Counted from the first letter of the stretch, positions 7,591-15,816 are shown. The stretch: 34,601 bases of DNA from Candidatus Iainarchaeum sp. (GCA_030649735.1 JAUSFL010000038.1:1-34601); one strand, 5' to 3'. Notes: generated by a model not told the origin, from the letters alone. Numbers and translations are program-made.

Positions 7591-7606
7591 CCAATTGTTT
7601 TCATTG

Positions 7607-8779
7607 TCAAATTAAAGATTTATAAACTCCAATTGTCTCATCAATGTATTTTTTGAAATTATTGTTCTTTTCAACCCATTCTCTACCATTTTTTCCAATT
7701 TTCTTCAAGACAATCCTGTTTGAAACAATGAAAGAAAGCTTTTCAATATACTCTTTCCTGTTTCCTGGATTCACTTTTATTATGCCGTCATCAAACTCTT
7801 CCAAAGAATGATACAAGTTTATCTCATTACTTACTAGAACGGGCTTTCCTACAGAAAGAACCTCCCGAGGCATTATTGGCCCATGAATTTCCACTCCAAA
7901 ATTATGCTCTACAGAAAGCAGACAGTCAGAAGCCTTGATTATCGAAGGCACAATCCAAGGCGGAACAAAATCATGAAAGAAAACCCTTGAAGACAATCCT
8001 TTATTTGCCGCGAATTTTTGAAAATCTGCCTTGTTTTTACCGGCGCCAAAAAATAATATTGAAAAATCACCCTTAACTTTTGAAGCAGAATCAATTAACT
8101 CATAAATTCCTTTAGATTTGTGAATTTTGCCAAAATGAGTTAAAATTGCACCGCCCGGCTTTTTTCCAAAAAACTTTGAGAGCCTTACTTTTACAACATT
8201 TGGAGAAAAAGCTTTTGAATTCAAGGCACTGCTTAATTCCACAATATTTTTTTTCTTGACGCCTAATTGAGTAAACATTGGGCTTCCGCCCTTGAAAGTA
8301 ATGATTCTATCGGCTGAATTAATGACTCGCTTCAAGGCTGGGTAATAATGTTCCGAATTCAAAATGCGCGTCATGTCGCTTCCAGCATGAGTTATAACAA
8401 GCGGCTTTTTGAATTCTTTAGCCAAATAATGAGCGGCAAAACAATAAGGCATCAAATAAGAGCCTTCAATCAAGTCAATATCATTGTTTTCAATAACTTC
8501 AATTCCTTTAGAAATCAGCTTTTCAGTCATTGGATTGAATGAAGGAAAAAAAGAAGGCATTTCAAACGGAGACGTGTTGAAAACTTTGACGTTTTTTGGC
8601 TGATACTGCTCCAAGTCTTTCCCAGTCAAGGCTATTCTGCAATTTTCTTCAACTTCAAAAGCATTAGTTACTAAAAATATTTTGTTTTTTCTTTCGCCAA
8701 TTGCTTTTGACCGCCAGTATGCCTTAGAGCTTTCGCCGCCTTCAATTGGCGGGTATTTTGAGAATTTTAGAATATTCAT
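7607..8779 (-). CDS. Glycosyltransferase family 4-like (GT-B fold)
   Basis: A 390-residue protein. The N-terminus (MNILKFSKYPPIEGGESSKAYW) is the typical first strand and glycine loop of GT-B enzymes. The C-terminal half shows LTHFGKIHKSKGIYELIDS (about residues 213-231), ILFFGAGKNK, VFFHDFVPPWIVPSIIKASDCLLSVE, and an E-x7-E-like segment HGPIMPREVLSVGKPVLVS that contacts the nucleotide sugar. It transfers a sugar from an activated donor to an acceptor in the cytoplasm or at the membrane. Its start overlaps the radical SAM gene by four bases, so the two are translationally coupled, and the GNAT gene follows at once. The neighbourhood suggests the acceptor could be the Cys-rich peptide or a lipid-linked glycan; neither is shown by sequence. 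Confidence 0.92.
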   Translation of the reverse strand: MNILKFSKYPPIEGGESSKAYWRSKAIGERKNKIFLVTNAFEVEENCRIALTGKDLEQYQPKNVKVFNTSPFEMPSFFPSFNPMTEKLISKGIEVIENNDIDLIEGSYLMPYCFAAHYLAKEFKKPLVITHAGSDMTRILNSEHYYPALKRVINSADRIITFKGGSPMFTQLGVKKKNIVELSSALNSKAFSPNVVKVRLSKFFGKKPGGAILTHFGKIHKSKGIYELIDSASKVKGDFSILFFGAGKNKADFQKFAANKGLSSRVFFHDFVPPWIVPSIIKASDCLLSVEHNFGVEIHGPIMPREVLSVGKPVLVSNEINLYHSLEEFDDGIIKVNPGNRKEYIEKLSFIVSNRIVLKKIGKNGREWVEKNNNFKKYIDETIGVYKSLI

Positions 8780-9813
8780 TCAATCACTTTCCAACATTGA
8801 GGGTCAAGCCCATAATAACTCCCAGTAACAGCAAATGCTACTGCTGGACAACCCCTGCAATAATTGAGCAAATCGCAGTCTTTGCATTTCTGCATTTTTT
8901 CTATTTTCCTTGCATTATTCAATTCTTTTGAATTAAGAAAAATATCAAACAGACTTTGCTCGGGGACTTTCCCAATTATCAAAGGCATTCTTCTGCAAGC
9001 CATTACTTGCCCATCAGAAAGGATTGACAAGTGCTTTATTCCCATTGAACAGCCGGATTGAACTAATTCGTTATCTTTTTGAGGCTGAAACAAGCCCAAA
9101 TCTTGGTATAATAGAGTCCACAAGTGGTCTTTTCTTCCAAATCTAGTGCTGGTTTTTCCATTCAATTTTAAGTATTCTTCCAATACTTTCAAAAGAAAAT
9201 CACGATATTCTAAAGGCTTAAATATTTGGCTTTTAAGTTGTTTTCCCCGCCCAGTTGGAACAAGCCTTGCAAAATCAAAAACATCGACTTTATCTTTTAA
9301 GAAATGAATTAAAAGAATCAAGTCTGGAGCATTCTTTTTGCTTAAAGTGAACATGCAAACTGTCCGGATTCTATTATTTTTGAGTATTCTGAAAGCCCTC
9401 AAACTGTCCTTAAAACTTCCTTTCTTTCTAAAGAAATCGTGGGTTTCTTCAAGCCCATCAATGCTTATTTGATAGCCTTTAATTCCTAGCAGTTTCAGCT
9501 TCTTTGCAACAGAATTAGTCACTAAGTAAGGATTTCCCAAAATGCTGAATGCGATCCTTCGTTTCTTGCATTCTTCCAGAATTTGAAAAAAATCTTTTCT
9601 TAAAAGCGGATCGCCGCCAGAAAAATTTATTATTGGCTCGGCATTTAACTTTCTGCAAGTTGCAACAAAATCATCTAATACTTTCAAGCAATCCTTGAAC
9701 GATAATTGATTCTTTAATTCAGACTCATAAGTTGCAGAATCATACATGTAGCAATGCTTGCATTTTTGCTCGCAATTTGCAGTAACATGCCATTGTATTA
9801 CAAAAGCAGGCAT
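8776..9813 (-). CDS. Radical SAM enzyme with C-terminal SPASM domain
   Basis: A 345-residue enzyme from the ATG at 9813, which has AGGTGA five bases upstream; the in-frame GTG at 9822 lies inside that site. CEQKCKHC (Cys14, 18, 21) is the CxxxCxxC ligand set of the S-adenosylmethionine-cleaving 4Fe-4S cluster, followed by NFSGGDPLLR, the glycine-rich SAM-binding segment. The C-terminus holds a SPASM Cys cluster: CSMGIKHLSI, then MACRRMP, CKDCDLLNYCRGCPA and a final DPQCW, which ligates auxiliary clusters. SPASM enzymes mostly modify ribosomal peptides (thioether, C-C or epimer formation), with some acting in cofactor synthesis. With the Cys-rich small peptide downstream on the same strand, peptide maturation is the leading hypothesis. 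A GCTTATATG TATA box lies at 9882-9892. Confidence 0.93.
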   Translation of the reverse strand: MPAFVIQWHVTANCEQKCKHCYMYDSATYESELKNQLSFKDCLKVLDDFVATCRKLNAEPIINFSGGDPLLRKDFFQILEECKKRRIAFSILGNPYLVTNSVAKKLKLLGIKGYQISIDGLEETHDFFRKKGSFKDSLRAFRILKNNRIRTVCMFTLSKKNAPDLILLIHFLKDKVDVFDFARLVPTGRGKQLKSQIFKPLEYRDFLLKVLEEYLKLNGKTSTRFGRKDHLWTLLYQDLGLFQPQKDNELVQSGCSMGIKHLSILSDGQVMACRRMPLIIGKVPEQSLFDIFLNSKELNNARKIEKMQKCKDCDLLNYCRGCPAVAFAVTGSYYGLDPQCWKVIE

Positions 9814-9907
9814 AATTATCACCTAATGAATACCAACTGCGCAACCAGTTCACTAATACAATTTCCAAAACAACTATTTTTTACATATAAGCATATTTCA
9901 AACACAA

Positions 9908-9919
9908 TTAGGCACTACA
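9908..9919 (+). repeat. Polar motif, copy 3 (variant ATTAGGCACTAC)
   Basis: ATTAGGCACTAC has A for the first G; the remaining 11 bases are identical to the other copies. It lies between the radical SAM start and the trpS stop, 16 bases upstream of the radical SAM TATA box. The gap 9820-9958 has no gene. Confidence 0.72.
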
Positions 9920-9958
9920 CTAATTGAATGGCAAACCCACAAACATTACTACCCAACC

Positions 9959-11080
9959 TTAATCCCTTAAAATAAACTTATCTAGCCTCTTTTTTGCTTC
10001 TTCTCTTTTTTTCTGGTGGTCGTTTAGAAACTTTTTTATCTTATTTTCCAGTATTTTCTTGCAATCTCCACAGAGTATTTCTCCACACAAGCATCTTTTT
10101 CTTAAATCGCCTAATTCATTGTCATCCCACATAAATAATATGAAGTAATAATTGTAAACACTGCAAATATCTGGATTAGCTCCTGTTTTTCTTTGCTCTT
10201 CTGCGGTCGATTTTCCCCCAGTGAATGCATTTTTTACCTTTTTCTCAATTTGCTCGCCCGTATCAGTCGTGAATATTGCACTATCCATAATTGAAGAGCT
10301 CATTTTGCCTCCTTGTTTTAACCCCGGTAAAAACATAGAATGAATTGCTGCTGGTTTGTAATAGCCTAATTTTGGGAGAATGTCCCTGCAGACTCTAAAG
10401 TGAGGATCCTGGTCAATTGCATGGGGGATAAGGCAGGGAATGTTCTTTCCTTCTTTTATTGAAGGCAAAAATGCGGGGACTGATTGCATGCTTGTGAAGA
10501 AAATTTGGCCAACATTTGAGGATTCGTTAAAACCGAAAACTGCTCGGGCAGTTGAAAAAGTCAATTTTTTAGCAACTTTTGCAGCTTGCGGATAAAGAGT
10601 TTTAGCATAATCAAAATCGGAAAAAATGAATGTCTTTTTCTCATCAAACCCTAATGCTATAACATCAAGAGCGTTCTCATAAGCCATTCTATTAGTGAAT
10701 TCGGCAGTAAGCCCATCTTTAAAATAAAACTTTTCATCATCAGTCATTTGAAACCACAACTCAGCTCCAAACTTGTCCTGAAACCATTTAGTTAGAATCC
10801 AAGAGACTAAATGCCCCAAATGAGTATCTCCTGAAGGCCCTCTTCCAGTATAAAGAAAGAATTTATTTCCCTTCTCGTATTCACTCAAAAGCCAGTCAAG
10901 ATCCCTATGCGAAAAAAAGATTTTTCTCTTTATTAAAGGGTGAACTTCACCAGCGATCTGCTCAATTTTACTTATTATTTCATCACCAATCTTTTGAGTG
11001 CCAAAATCTCGAACTAGCTTATCATAATCTATATCCCCCTTAACTTCCCAAGGAGTCACAACAACTTCATCATTAACCAT
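9959..11080 (-). CDS. trpS: Tryptophanyl-tRNA synthetase (archaeal type)
   Basis: A 373-residue class Ic synthetase. The ATP-binding HIGH-type motif is GPSGDTHLGH (residues 81-90) and the KMSKS loop is KMSSS (259-263), with LIPHAIDQDPHFRVCRDIL (about 217-235) typical of archaeal/eukaryal TrpRS. The C-terminus carries CLCGEILCGDC (330-340), a small Cys cluster seen in this group. It charges tRNA-Trp with tryptophan in the cytoplasm. GGTGA lies just before the ATG. The upstream Nudix-fusion gene ends about 50 bases away and encodes a degenerate relative of this same protein, so the pair looks like an old tandem duplication. It may well be the cell's only TrpRS. Confidence 0.96.
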   Translation of the reverse strand: MVNDEVVVTPWEVKGDIDYDKLVRDFGTQKIGDEIISKIEQIAGEVHPLIKRKIFFSHRDLDWLLSEYEKGNKFFLYTGRGPSGDTHLGHLVSWILTKWFQDKFGAELWFQMTDDEKFYFKDGLTAEFTNRMAYENALDVIALGFDEKKTFIFSDFDYAKTLYPQAAKVAKKLTFSTARAVFGFNESSNVGQIFFTSMQSVPAFLPSIKEGKNIPCLIPHAIDQDPHFRVCRDILPKLGYYKPAAIHSMFLPGLKQGGKMSSSIMDSAIFTTDTGEQIEKKVKNAFTGGKSTAEEQRKTGANPDICSVYNYYFILFMWDDNELGDLRKRCLCGEILCGDCKKILENKIKKFLNDHQKKREEAKKRLDKFILRD

Positions 11081-11131
11081 TCAATCACCAATTAACATCA
11101 ATTATGCATTCGCTTCGTCCCATCAATCAAA

Positions 11132-12520
11132 TCAACTATTAACTATATTAAGAATAATCCCGGCCATTTTATTTTTACACCAACCACAATTAACTTCGCC
11201 CGAAACGCATTTTTCATAAATTTTTTCCAGAACATTGTCATTTGGCTCATTATATTTATAGAATTCAAAAACCTTACAATTTGAGATGTTATTTTTACAC
11301 GTAAAAGAATCGTTTATTTTCTTTATAATAATATCTTCAGAATCATCAAAGAATATGGTTGATTCTGGGTTGGCTGAACTTAATCTTCCTTTTCCTTCCA
11401 TTAAATTTTGCTCGTGCCTAAAATATAAGAACGATGGAATAACAGATTTGCTTGTTACTTTTCTTAAAAGATCTCGTATGATTCTGGCATGATCATCTTC
11501 TTCTATCCCGCCTATTCCAATAACTTTTTTATCGGATTTGGCATAACTAAAGAACATTGAATACATTAATAATGAAGAAAAAATGAACCCTAAATCAAAA
11601 TGGCCATAAGTATTATTAAATTTATTCAAAGTAAGTTTTTTTGCCAAGCAAAAAGCATCTATAAAATAGTCAATATCTTTTTGGCTTTGAATTATTATAT
11701 CTTCATCGCCCAAGCCAAGTTTCTTAAGCCATTTAACATAGTTATTTGTAAACGACCTAGATCGATCTAAAGAATCAACTCTTTTCCTGTCAATATATCC
11801 ATCAATGTCCAGTATCCAAACTTTAGCTGGAATCCCACAAGACTTTAGAAACTTCAATATTTCAACATCAGCCTTATTTCCTAATTGAAAGCCTCCAGAA
11901 GCAGCCAAACCAATTGCTGCTTCGACTTGTCTTTTCCCCATTAAACTTTCAATTATTTCATTAAAACCGCGCTGACCAATAAACATTCCGCGCCTAACTA
12001 AATAAAAGTCCCTAAAAAGAGTCTCTGCTTCCACTGGCATTTTTTCCACGCCAAAATGATTACTATCAGAAATAGTATCCCCAAAAAAGAGCGCATTTCT
12101 CCGTGAACCTTTATTTAGTGGCATTGTGGCTGAAGCTTTTAAGAAATTTGCATCAAAATCATTTAAGGTTTCACCATCATGAAAACAAAAATTTAATTCT
12201 CTGAGCTTATCCCTTGGAACATAAACGGCTTTTTGACCTTCAAATAGTTTAATCTTTTCCAAAGGGATATAATCCACAACATAGAATAAGAATTCTTCAC
12301 TATCAGAAAACTCCATTCGCTTATAAAAATGGAAAGTATCAATCTCTATTCCAGTTTCTTCTTTAAATTCTCTAAAAATAGCCTCTTCGGGAGTTTCAGA
12401 ACATTCAATTTGACCCCCAAAAAGCCCCCAAGTTCCGGGGAAAGAAATGTTTGGATTATCATCTCTTAACTGCAATAAATACTCATCTTTATATCTTACG
12501 ATTAGACTCGCGCATTTCAT
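11132..12520 (-). CDS. Nudix hydrolase fused to a degenerate TrpRS-like domain
   Basis: A 462-residue protein; the ATG at 12520 falls just after the DegT stop. Residues 1-130 are a Nudix domain with an intact box at 36-58 (G-x5-E-x7-REFKEETGI), the Mg-binding loop that hydrolyses nucleoside diphosphate-linked substrates. Residues about 195-462 follow the layout of the neighbouring TrpRS. AASGGFQLGN (206-215) stands where GPSGDTHLGH stands, GIEEDDHARIIRDLL (338-352) for AIDQDPHFRVCRDIL, GKGRLSSANPESTIF (376-390) for GGKMSSSIMDSAIF, and CVSGEVNCGWC (438-448) for CLCGEILCGDC. The HIGH His and the KMSKS Lys are replaced (QLGN, GRLSSA), so ordinary aminoacyl-adenylate chemistry is doubtful. It sits in an operon with sugar-modifying enzymes. 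I know of no described Nudix-TrpRS fusion; its role is open. Confidence 0.88.
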   Translation of the reverse strand: MKCASLIVRYKDEYLLQLRDDNPNISFPGTWGLFGGQIECSETPEEAIFREFKEETGIEIDTFHFYKRMEFSDSEEFLFYVVDYIPLEKIKLFEGQKAVYVPRDKLRELNFCFHDGETLNDFDANFLKASATMPLNKGSRRNALFFGDTISDSNHFGVEKMPVEAETLFRDFYLVRRGMFIGQRGFNEIIESLMGKRQVEAAIGLAASGGFQLGNKADVEILKFLKSCGIPAKVWILDIDGYIDRKRVDSLDRSRSFTNNYVKWLKKLGLGDEDIIIQSQKDIDYFIDAFCLAKKLTLNKFNNTYGHFDLGFIFSSLLMYSMFFSYAKSDKKVIGIGGIEEDDHARIIRDLLRKVTSKSVIPSFLYFRHEQNLMEGKGRLSSANPESTIFFDDSEDIIIKKINDSFTCKNNISNCKVFEFYKYNEPNDNVLEKIYEKCVSGEVNCGWCKNKMAGIILNIVNS

Positions 12521-12525
12521 ACAAA

Positions 12526-13626
12526 TCAACTCACGGAGTTTCCCACAACTCTGCAAATTTCTTGGATTTCTTCACATTTAAGTTCTGAAAACATCGGCAA
12601 AGAGAGAACTTCGCCAGAAATTTTTTCGGTTATCGGAAACATTCCTTTCTTCAATCGTAATTCATTATATGCTTCTTGCAAGTGAATTGGAACTGGATAA
12701 TGAATTCCAAAAGCAATCCCCGCATTAGTTAAAGCAGCCATTAATTGTTGTCTCAGATTGGTCCTGATAATATACAAATGGTAAATGTGCTTTCTATTAG
12801 GCAGTTCTTTTGGAGTTATTACCCCATAGGGTTCTAATAACTCGTTATAAATTCTAGCGTTTTTTCGCCTAGCATTGTTCCATTTTTCCAAATGATTCAG
12901 CTTTACTCTTAAAACAGCGGCTTGCAGATTGTCTAAACGATTATTGAATCCAATACAGCTGTGATAGTATTTTATCTTACTTCCATAATTTCTTAATTCT
13001 CTGATTCGCTCTGCAAATTCATTATCGCTTGTTACAACAGCCCCACCATCGCCATAAGCCCCAAGATTTTTTCCAGGATAAAAAGAAAAGCAACCAACGT
13101 CAGTAACTGGCAACTTTTTTTGGCGATATTCTGCCCCATGAGCTTGACAGCAATCTTCAATTATTTTAATATCATGTTTATCTGCAATTTCTTTAATTTG
13201 CTTCATTTCAGCTGGTTGGCCATACAAATGCACAGGAATTATTGCCTTAGTCTTTTTTGTGATTGCCACCTCCAATTTCGAAACATCCAGATTATAACTT
13301 TCAGAGTCACAATCTACAAAAACCGGTTTTGCGCCAGAAAAGCTTATTGCAAGCGCGGTTGCAATGAAAGTATTTGGAGTTGTTATTACCTCATCACCGC
13401 GCTTTACCCCTGAAGCCTTAAGAGCCAAGTGTAGCGCTGAAGTCCCCGAATCAACGCTAACACAATTCTTTGCTCCACAAAAATTAGCATACTCTTTCTC
13501 AAACAACTCAACATCAGCGCCTAAAATGTAGTCAGCCCTTTGAACAGCTTCAGAAATCGCAGCATCGATTTCTGGTTTTATGCTCTCATACTGCCTTTTT
13601 AAGTCTACAAAGCTTATTTTCGCCAT
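12526..13626 (-). CDS. DegT/DnrJ/EryC1/StrS-type sugar aminotransferase
   Basis: A 366-residue PLP enzyme from the ATG at 13626; an in-frame GTG at 13668 would add 14 unconserved residues. The markers are DSGTSALHLAL (residues 59-69, cofactor phosphate), HLYGQPAEM (133-141), EDCCQAHGAEY with the Asp that binds the pyridine nitrogen (157-167), and FSFYPGKNLGAYGDGG, where Lys186 is the aldimine lysine. The C-terminal GFNNRLDNLQAAVLRVKL is diagnostic of this family. Members aminate keto-sugars bound to nucleotides (C3 or C4), with glutamate as usual donor. Pairing with the adjacent Gfo/Idh oxidoreductase matches the WbpB/WbpE-like two-step route to an aminosugar. The product would feed a glycosyltransferase. 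Confidence 0.95.
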   Translation of the reverse strand: MAKISFVDLKRQYESIKPEIDAAISEAVQRADYILGADVELFEKEYANFCGAKNCVSVDSGTSALHLALKASGVKRGDEVITTPNTFIATALAISFSGAKPVFVDCDSESYNLDVSKLEVAITKKTKAIIPVHLYGQPAEMKQIKEIADKHDIKIIEDCCQAHGAEYRQKKLPVTDVGCFSFYPGKNLGAYGDGGAVVTSDNEFAERIRELRNYGSKIKYYHSCIGFNNRLDNLQAAVLRVKLNHLEKWNNARRKNARIYNELLEPYGVITPKELPNRKHIYHLYIIRTNLRQQLMAALTNAGIAFGIHYPVPIHLQEAYNELRLKKGMFPITEKISGEVLSLPMFSELKCEEIQEICRVVGNSVS

Positions 13627-13670
13627 ATCACACAACTTTTGAAATGGTTTGAGTATTCTCTCAACCAAAT

Positions 13671-14660
13671 TTAAGAATTGATTTTGATCCGCATTCCGCC
13701 ATTTTTTAGAGACCTTTGCGCCGCTTCCATAACTTTCACAACATTATAACCATCAAGTCCGTTAGAAATCGGGTTTGAGCGTTCTTTAACGCAATTCAAG
13801 AAATGCTTAAATTCTTCTTTTAAAGGTTCAACTGGCCTAAATCTTTGAACAAGCAACGCCTCGTTTGTAAGTTGTTTTTTGGATGCTTCACGGCTAACTG
13901 CAAATTTATTAAGAATACTAATTGAATCAGCGGAAGTGCAATCAAAATAAACCGCCTTTTTATCTCCAATAATAGTAAGCTTTCTTGTTTTGCAAGGTTC
14001 CACCCAACTTAAATAAGTATTTGCAATGACATCATCTTCAAAATGAATACTCATTGAAGTAATATCTTCAATCCCGTCCTGCAAGAAACAACACCCTTCA
14101 GCAATTATGCTTATTGGCTTTTTATCAAACAAATACAAGAATATTGAGATGTCGTGGCTTCCTAAGTCCCATAATGCATTGACATCACACCTTACGGGCC
14201 CAAGCCCAGTCCTCAAAGAATTCGCATAAAGAATTTTTCCCAGCTTTTCAGTTTCAATTAGCTTTTTGATTTTATTTATTCCCGGGTTAAATTTGAAAAT
14301 ATGACCAACCATCAAAATCCGGCCTTTTTTCTCTGCAATCTTCACAAGTTCTAATGCTTCTTTTGAAGAAACAGTCATTGGCTTTTCAACAAGCACATCC
14401 TTCCCGGCAAATAATGCCTCTTTAACAATAGTATAATGTGCCGCTGCTGGCGTTGAAATAACAACAGCGTCAATTTTCTTATCATTCAAAACATCAGCAT
14501 AATCAAGGGTAGTTTTGACATTGTATTTAGCGGCGGGGGGAATAAGTGCTTCTGGATTTACATCGCAGCAGTATTTTAGCGAGCATGCATTATTTTCTTT
14601 TATTACCCGAAGATAATTAGGCCCCCAATAACCGCAGCCAATCAACCCAAAATTAATCAT
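13671..14660 (-). CDS. Gfo/Idh/MocA-family oxidoreductase (sugar dehydrogenase)
   Basis: A 329-residue NAD(P)-dependent enzyme. The Rossmann loop GLIGCGYWGPNYLR starts at residue 5, the conserved EKP is at 92-94 with the catalytic Lys93, and DLGSHDI (165-171) supplies the Asp and His of the active site. It oxidises (or reduces) a sugar carbon, here most likely on a nucleotide-linked sugar, giving the keto group that the following DegT enzyme aminates. First gene of the minus-strand operon that continues through DegT and the Nudix-TrpRS-like gene. Its promoter (TATA-like GAATATTAAC, minus sense, 14707-14716) abuts a tandem inverted-repeat operator shared with the distant toxin-like gene. GGGG lies before the ATG. 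Confidence 0.95.
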   Translation of the reverse strand: MINFGLIGCGYWGPNYLRVIKENNACSLKYCCDVNPEALIPPAAKYNVKTTLDYADVLNDKKIDAVVISTPAAAHYTIVKEALFAGKDVLVEKPMTVSSKEALELVKIAEKKGRILMVGHIFKFNPGINKIKKLIETEKLGKILYANSLRTGLGPVRCDVNALWDLGSHDISIFLYLFDKKPISIIAEGCCFLQDGIEDITSMSIHFEDDVIANTYLSWVEPCKTRKLTIIGDKKAVYFDCTSADSISILNKFAVSREASKKQLTNEALLVQRFRPVEPLKEEFKHFLNCVKERSNPISNGLDGYNVVKVMEAAQRSLKNGGMRIKINS

Positions 14661-14706
14661 TGCATAACCCCAAAAAATAATACTCTACAAAACCTGCATT
14701 CCCCAA

Positions 14707-14749
14707 GTTAATATTCCAGCGGTTGACTTTTTCTCAACCAATAGGTTGA
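14707..14749 (-). promoter_or_regulatory. Promoter with GGTTGA/TCAACC operator for the nucleotide-sugar operon
   Basis: TATA-like element at 14707-14716 (minus sense), then a perfect inverted repeat GGTTGA (14721-14726) N7 TCAACC (14734-14739) and a second GGTTGA half-site at 14744-14749, 23 bases after the first. Its partner half has decayed (GAGGTT at 14757-14762). The same element, in the same position relative to the TATA box, occurs at 28523-28578. Confidence 0.62.
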
Positions 14750-14763
14750 TTATTTCGAGGTTG

Positions 14764-14775
14764 GTTAGGCACTAC
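14764..14775 (+). repeat. Polar motif GTTAGGCACTAC, copy 4
   Basis: An exact copy in the divergent gap between the Gfo/Idh gene and a winged-helix regulator, directly beside the operator half-sites. Same orientation as all other copies. Confidence 0.75.
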
Positions 14776-14849
14776 ACTTTCCTAAACTCATTGCTCCGCG
14801 CGCCTTTTGCTTGCAACATTTAAAAACCCAGAATTCCTGTTTTTCTTCT

Positions 14850-15659
14850 ATGAAAGCCAGTGGAAAAGACGCAGTCATTAAGGTTTTGAGCGAGGAGTGG
14901 CCTTTGACTGCAAGGCAGTTGCATTCCAGGCTGCAAAGGCAGCATTCTGTAAGCACTTCTTACCAGGCAACTCACAAGCTCTTGAAGCAAATGTTAACTG
15001 AAGGAATTCTGGAAAAGAAAGGAAAAGCTTACTCCATCAGGGTTTCTTGGGTTGAAAGCCAGCAAAAGAACGCTGAACAATTAACCAAGGCAGTAAAGCA
15101 GCAAACTCCTGAAGTTAACTTGGAAAGCCTGAAGGAAGGCCAGTCTTTGACTGTAAATTGCAAGGGAATTCCAGAAACCGGCTGGTTTTTGATAGACAAA
15201 ATCCTGCCGGCCCCAAATCCTGAAAAAAAGCCAGGAATTGCATTATGGCGTTTTTGCTACTCTATTGTGGGCTTGGAGTCAAAGCACTTGGAAGGCTTGA
15301 AAAAAGCAATGAAAAAGAACAAGTGGATAGTGTTTATTGAAGAAAAAAACGCTGTTGACAAAATGTTTGCTGAAACCTTGAAATCTTACGGTTTTAAAGA
15401 ATTCCATTTTGGAGTCAAATGCGCCACTCCCTTAAGCGACAAAATGGTTTTGGGAGACTTTATTTCAGAAATAACCTATCCTTCCTGGTTTAGGAAAGTC
15501 TGGGCAATCCAAAACCGCCTGCCAAAAAAAATAATCCAATTCAACCTGGCAAAGCACTTTCTCCTAATGCGCGAAATCCAACCAAATATAACAATAACCA
15601 TTACAAAAAATAAACAGCAAGCCAACGAGTACAGGAAAGAGTATTTGAAAGGAAAATAA
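14850..15659 (+). CDS. Winged-helix DNA-binding regulator with C-terminal ligand-type domain (paralog A)
   Basis: A 269-residue protein from the ATG at 14850; CATTTAAAAA (14817-14826) lies at leaderless distance. Residues 7-75 form a winged helix: AVIKVLSEEWPLTARQLHSRL, then SYQATHKLLKQMLTEGILEKKG and a wing. The remaining 190 residues have no family I recognise but end in ITITKNKQQANEYRKEYL, matching the ITKN-x-A end of the regulators at 22663 and 23531. The three proteins share the pattern L-S-EWPL-A-x6-L and the SYQ-HK-L recognition helix, so they are paralogs. Each has a copy of the polar 12-mer at its promoter or end. The divergent sugar operon is a plausible target. Confidence 0.85.
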   Translation: MKASGKDAVIKVLSEEWPLTARQLHSRLQRQHSVSTSYQATHKLLKQMLTEGILEKKGKAYSIRVSWVESQQKNAEQLTKAVKQQTPEVNLESLKEGQSLTVNCKGIPETGWFLIDKILPAPNPEKKPGIALWRFCYSIVGLESKHLEGLKKAMKKNKWIVFIEEKNAVDKMFAETLKSYGFKEFHFGVKCATPLSDKMVLGDFISEITYPSWFRKVWAIQNRLPKKIIQFNLAKHFLLMREIQPNITITITKNKQQANEYRKEYLKGK

Positions 15660-15660
15660 G

Positions 15661-15720
15661 CTACTTTTTTTTCTCCAATTTTTCAATAATCACGTCATAA
15701 TCCTTTCTCACTATAAACAT
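15661..15720 (-). CDS. Possible 19-residue leaderless peptide
   Basis: ATG at 15720, TAG at 15663-15661, encoding MFIVRKDYDVIIEKLEKKK. A strong TATA sequence (GATATATAAAG in minus sense, around 15743-15753) lies about 28 bases before the ATG, the leaderless spacing seen at other genes here. It is very short and could be chance or the remnant of a larger gene. Confidence 0.2.
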   Translation of the reverse strand: MFIVRKDYDVIIEKLEKKK

Positions 15721-15734
15721 GGCAAAAAACCCAA

Positions 15735-15775
15735 CTAATAATCTTTATATATCGGGATATTTATTATACTATTAG
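15735..15775. promoter_or_regulatory. AT-rich promoter region with dyad before the FIST/Lux-like operon
   Basis: TTTATATATC at 15744-15753 is the best TATA box in this gap and could drive the plus-strand operon with a leader of about 40 bases before the ATG at 15817. It sits inside an imperfect dyad with CTAATA (15735-15740) and TATTAG (15770-15775) as outer arms, a likely regulator site. Confidence 0.45.
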
Positions 15776-15816
15776 ACCCTTACAAAAGCTGGTTTAATAA
15801 CGAATTAGAGAATTAC

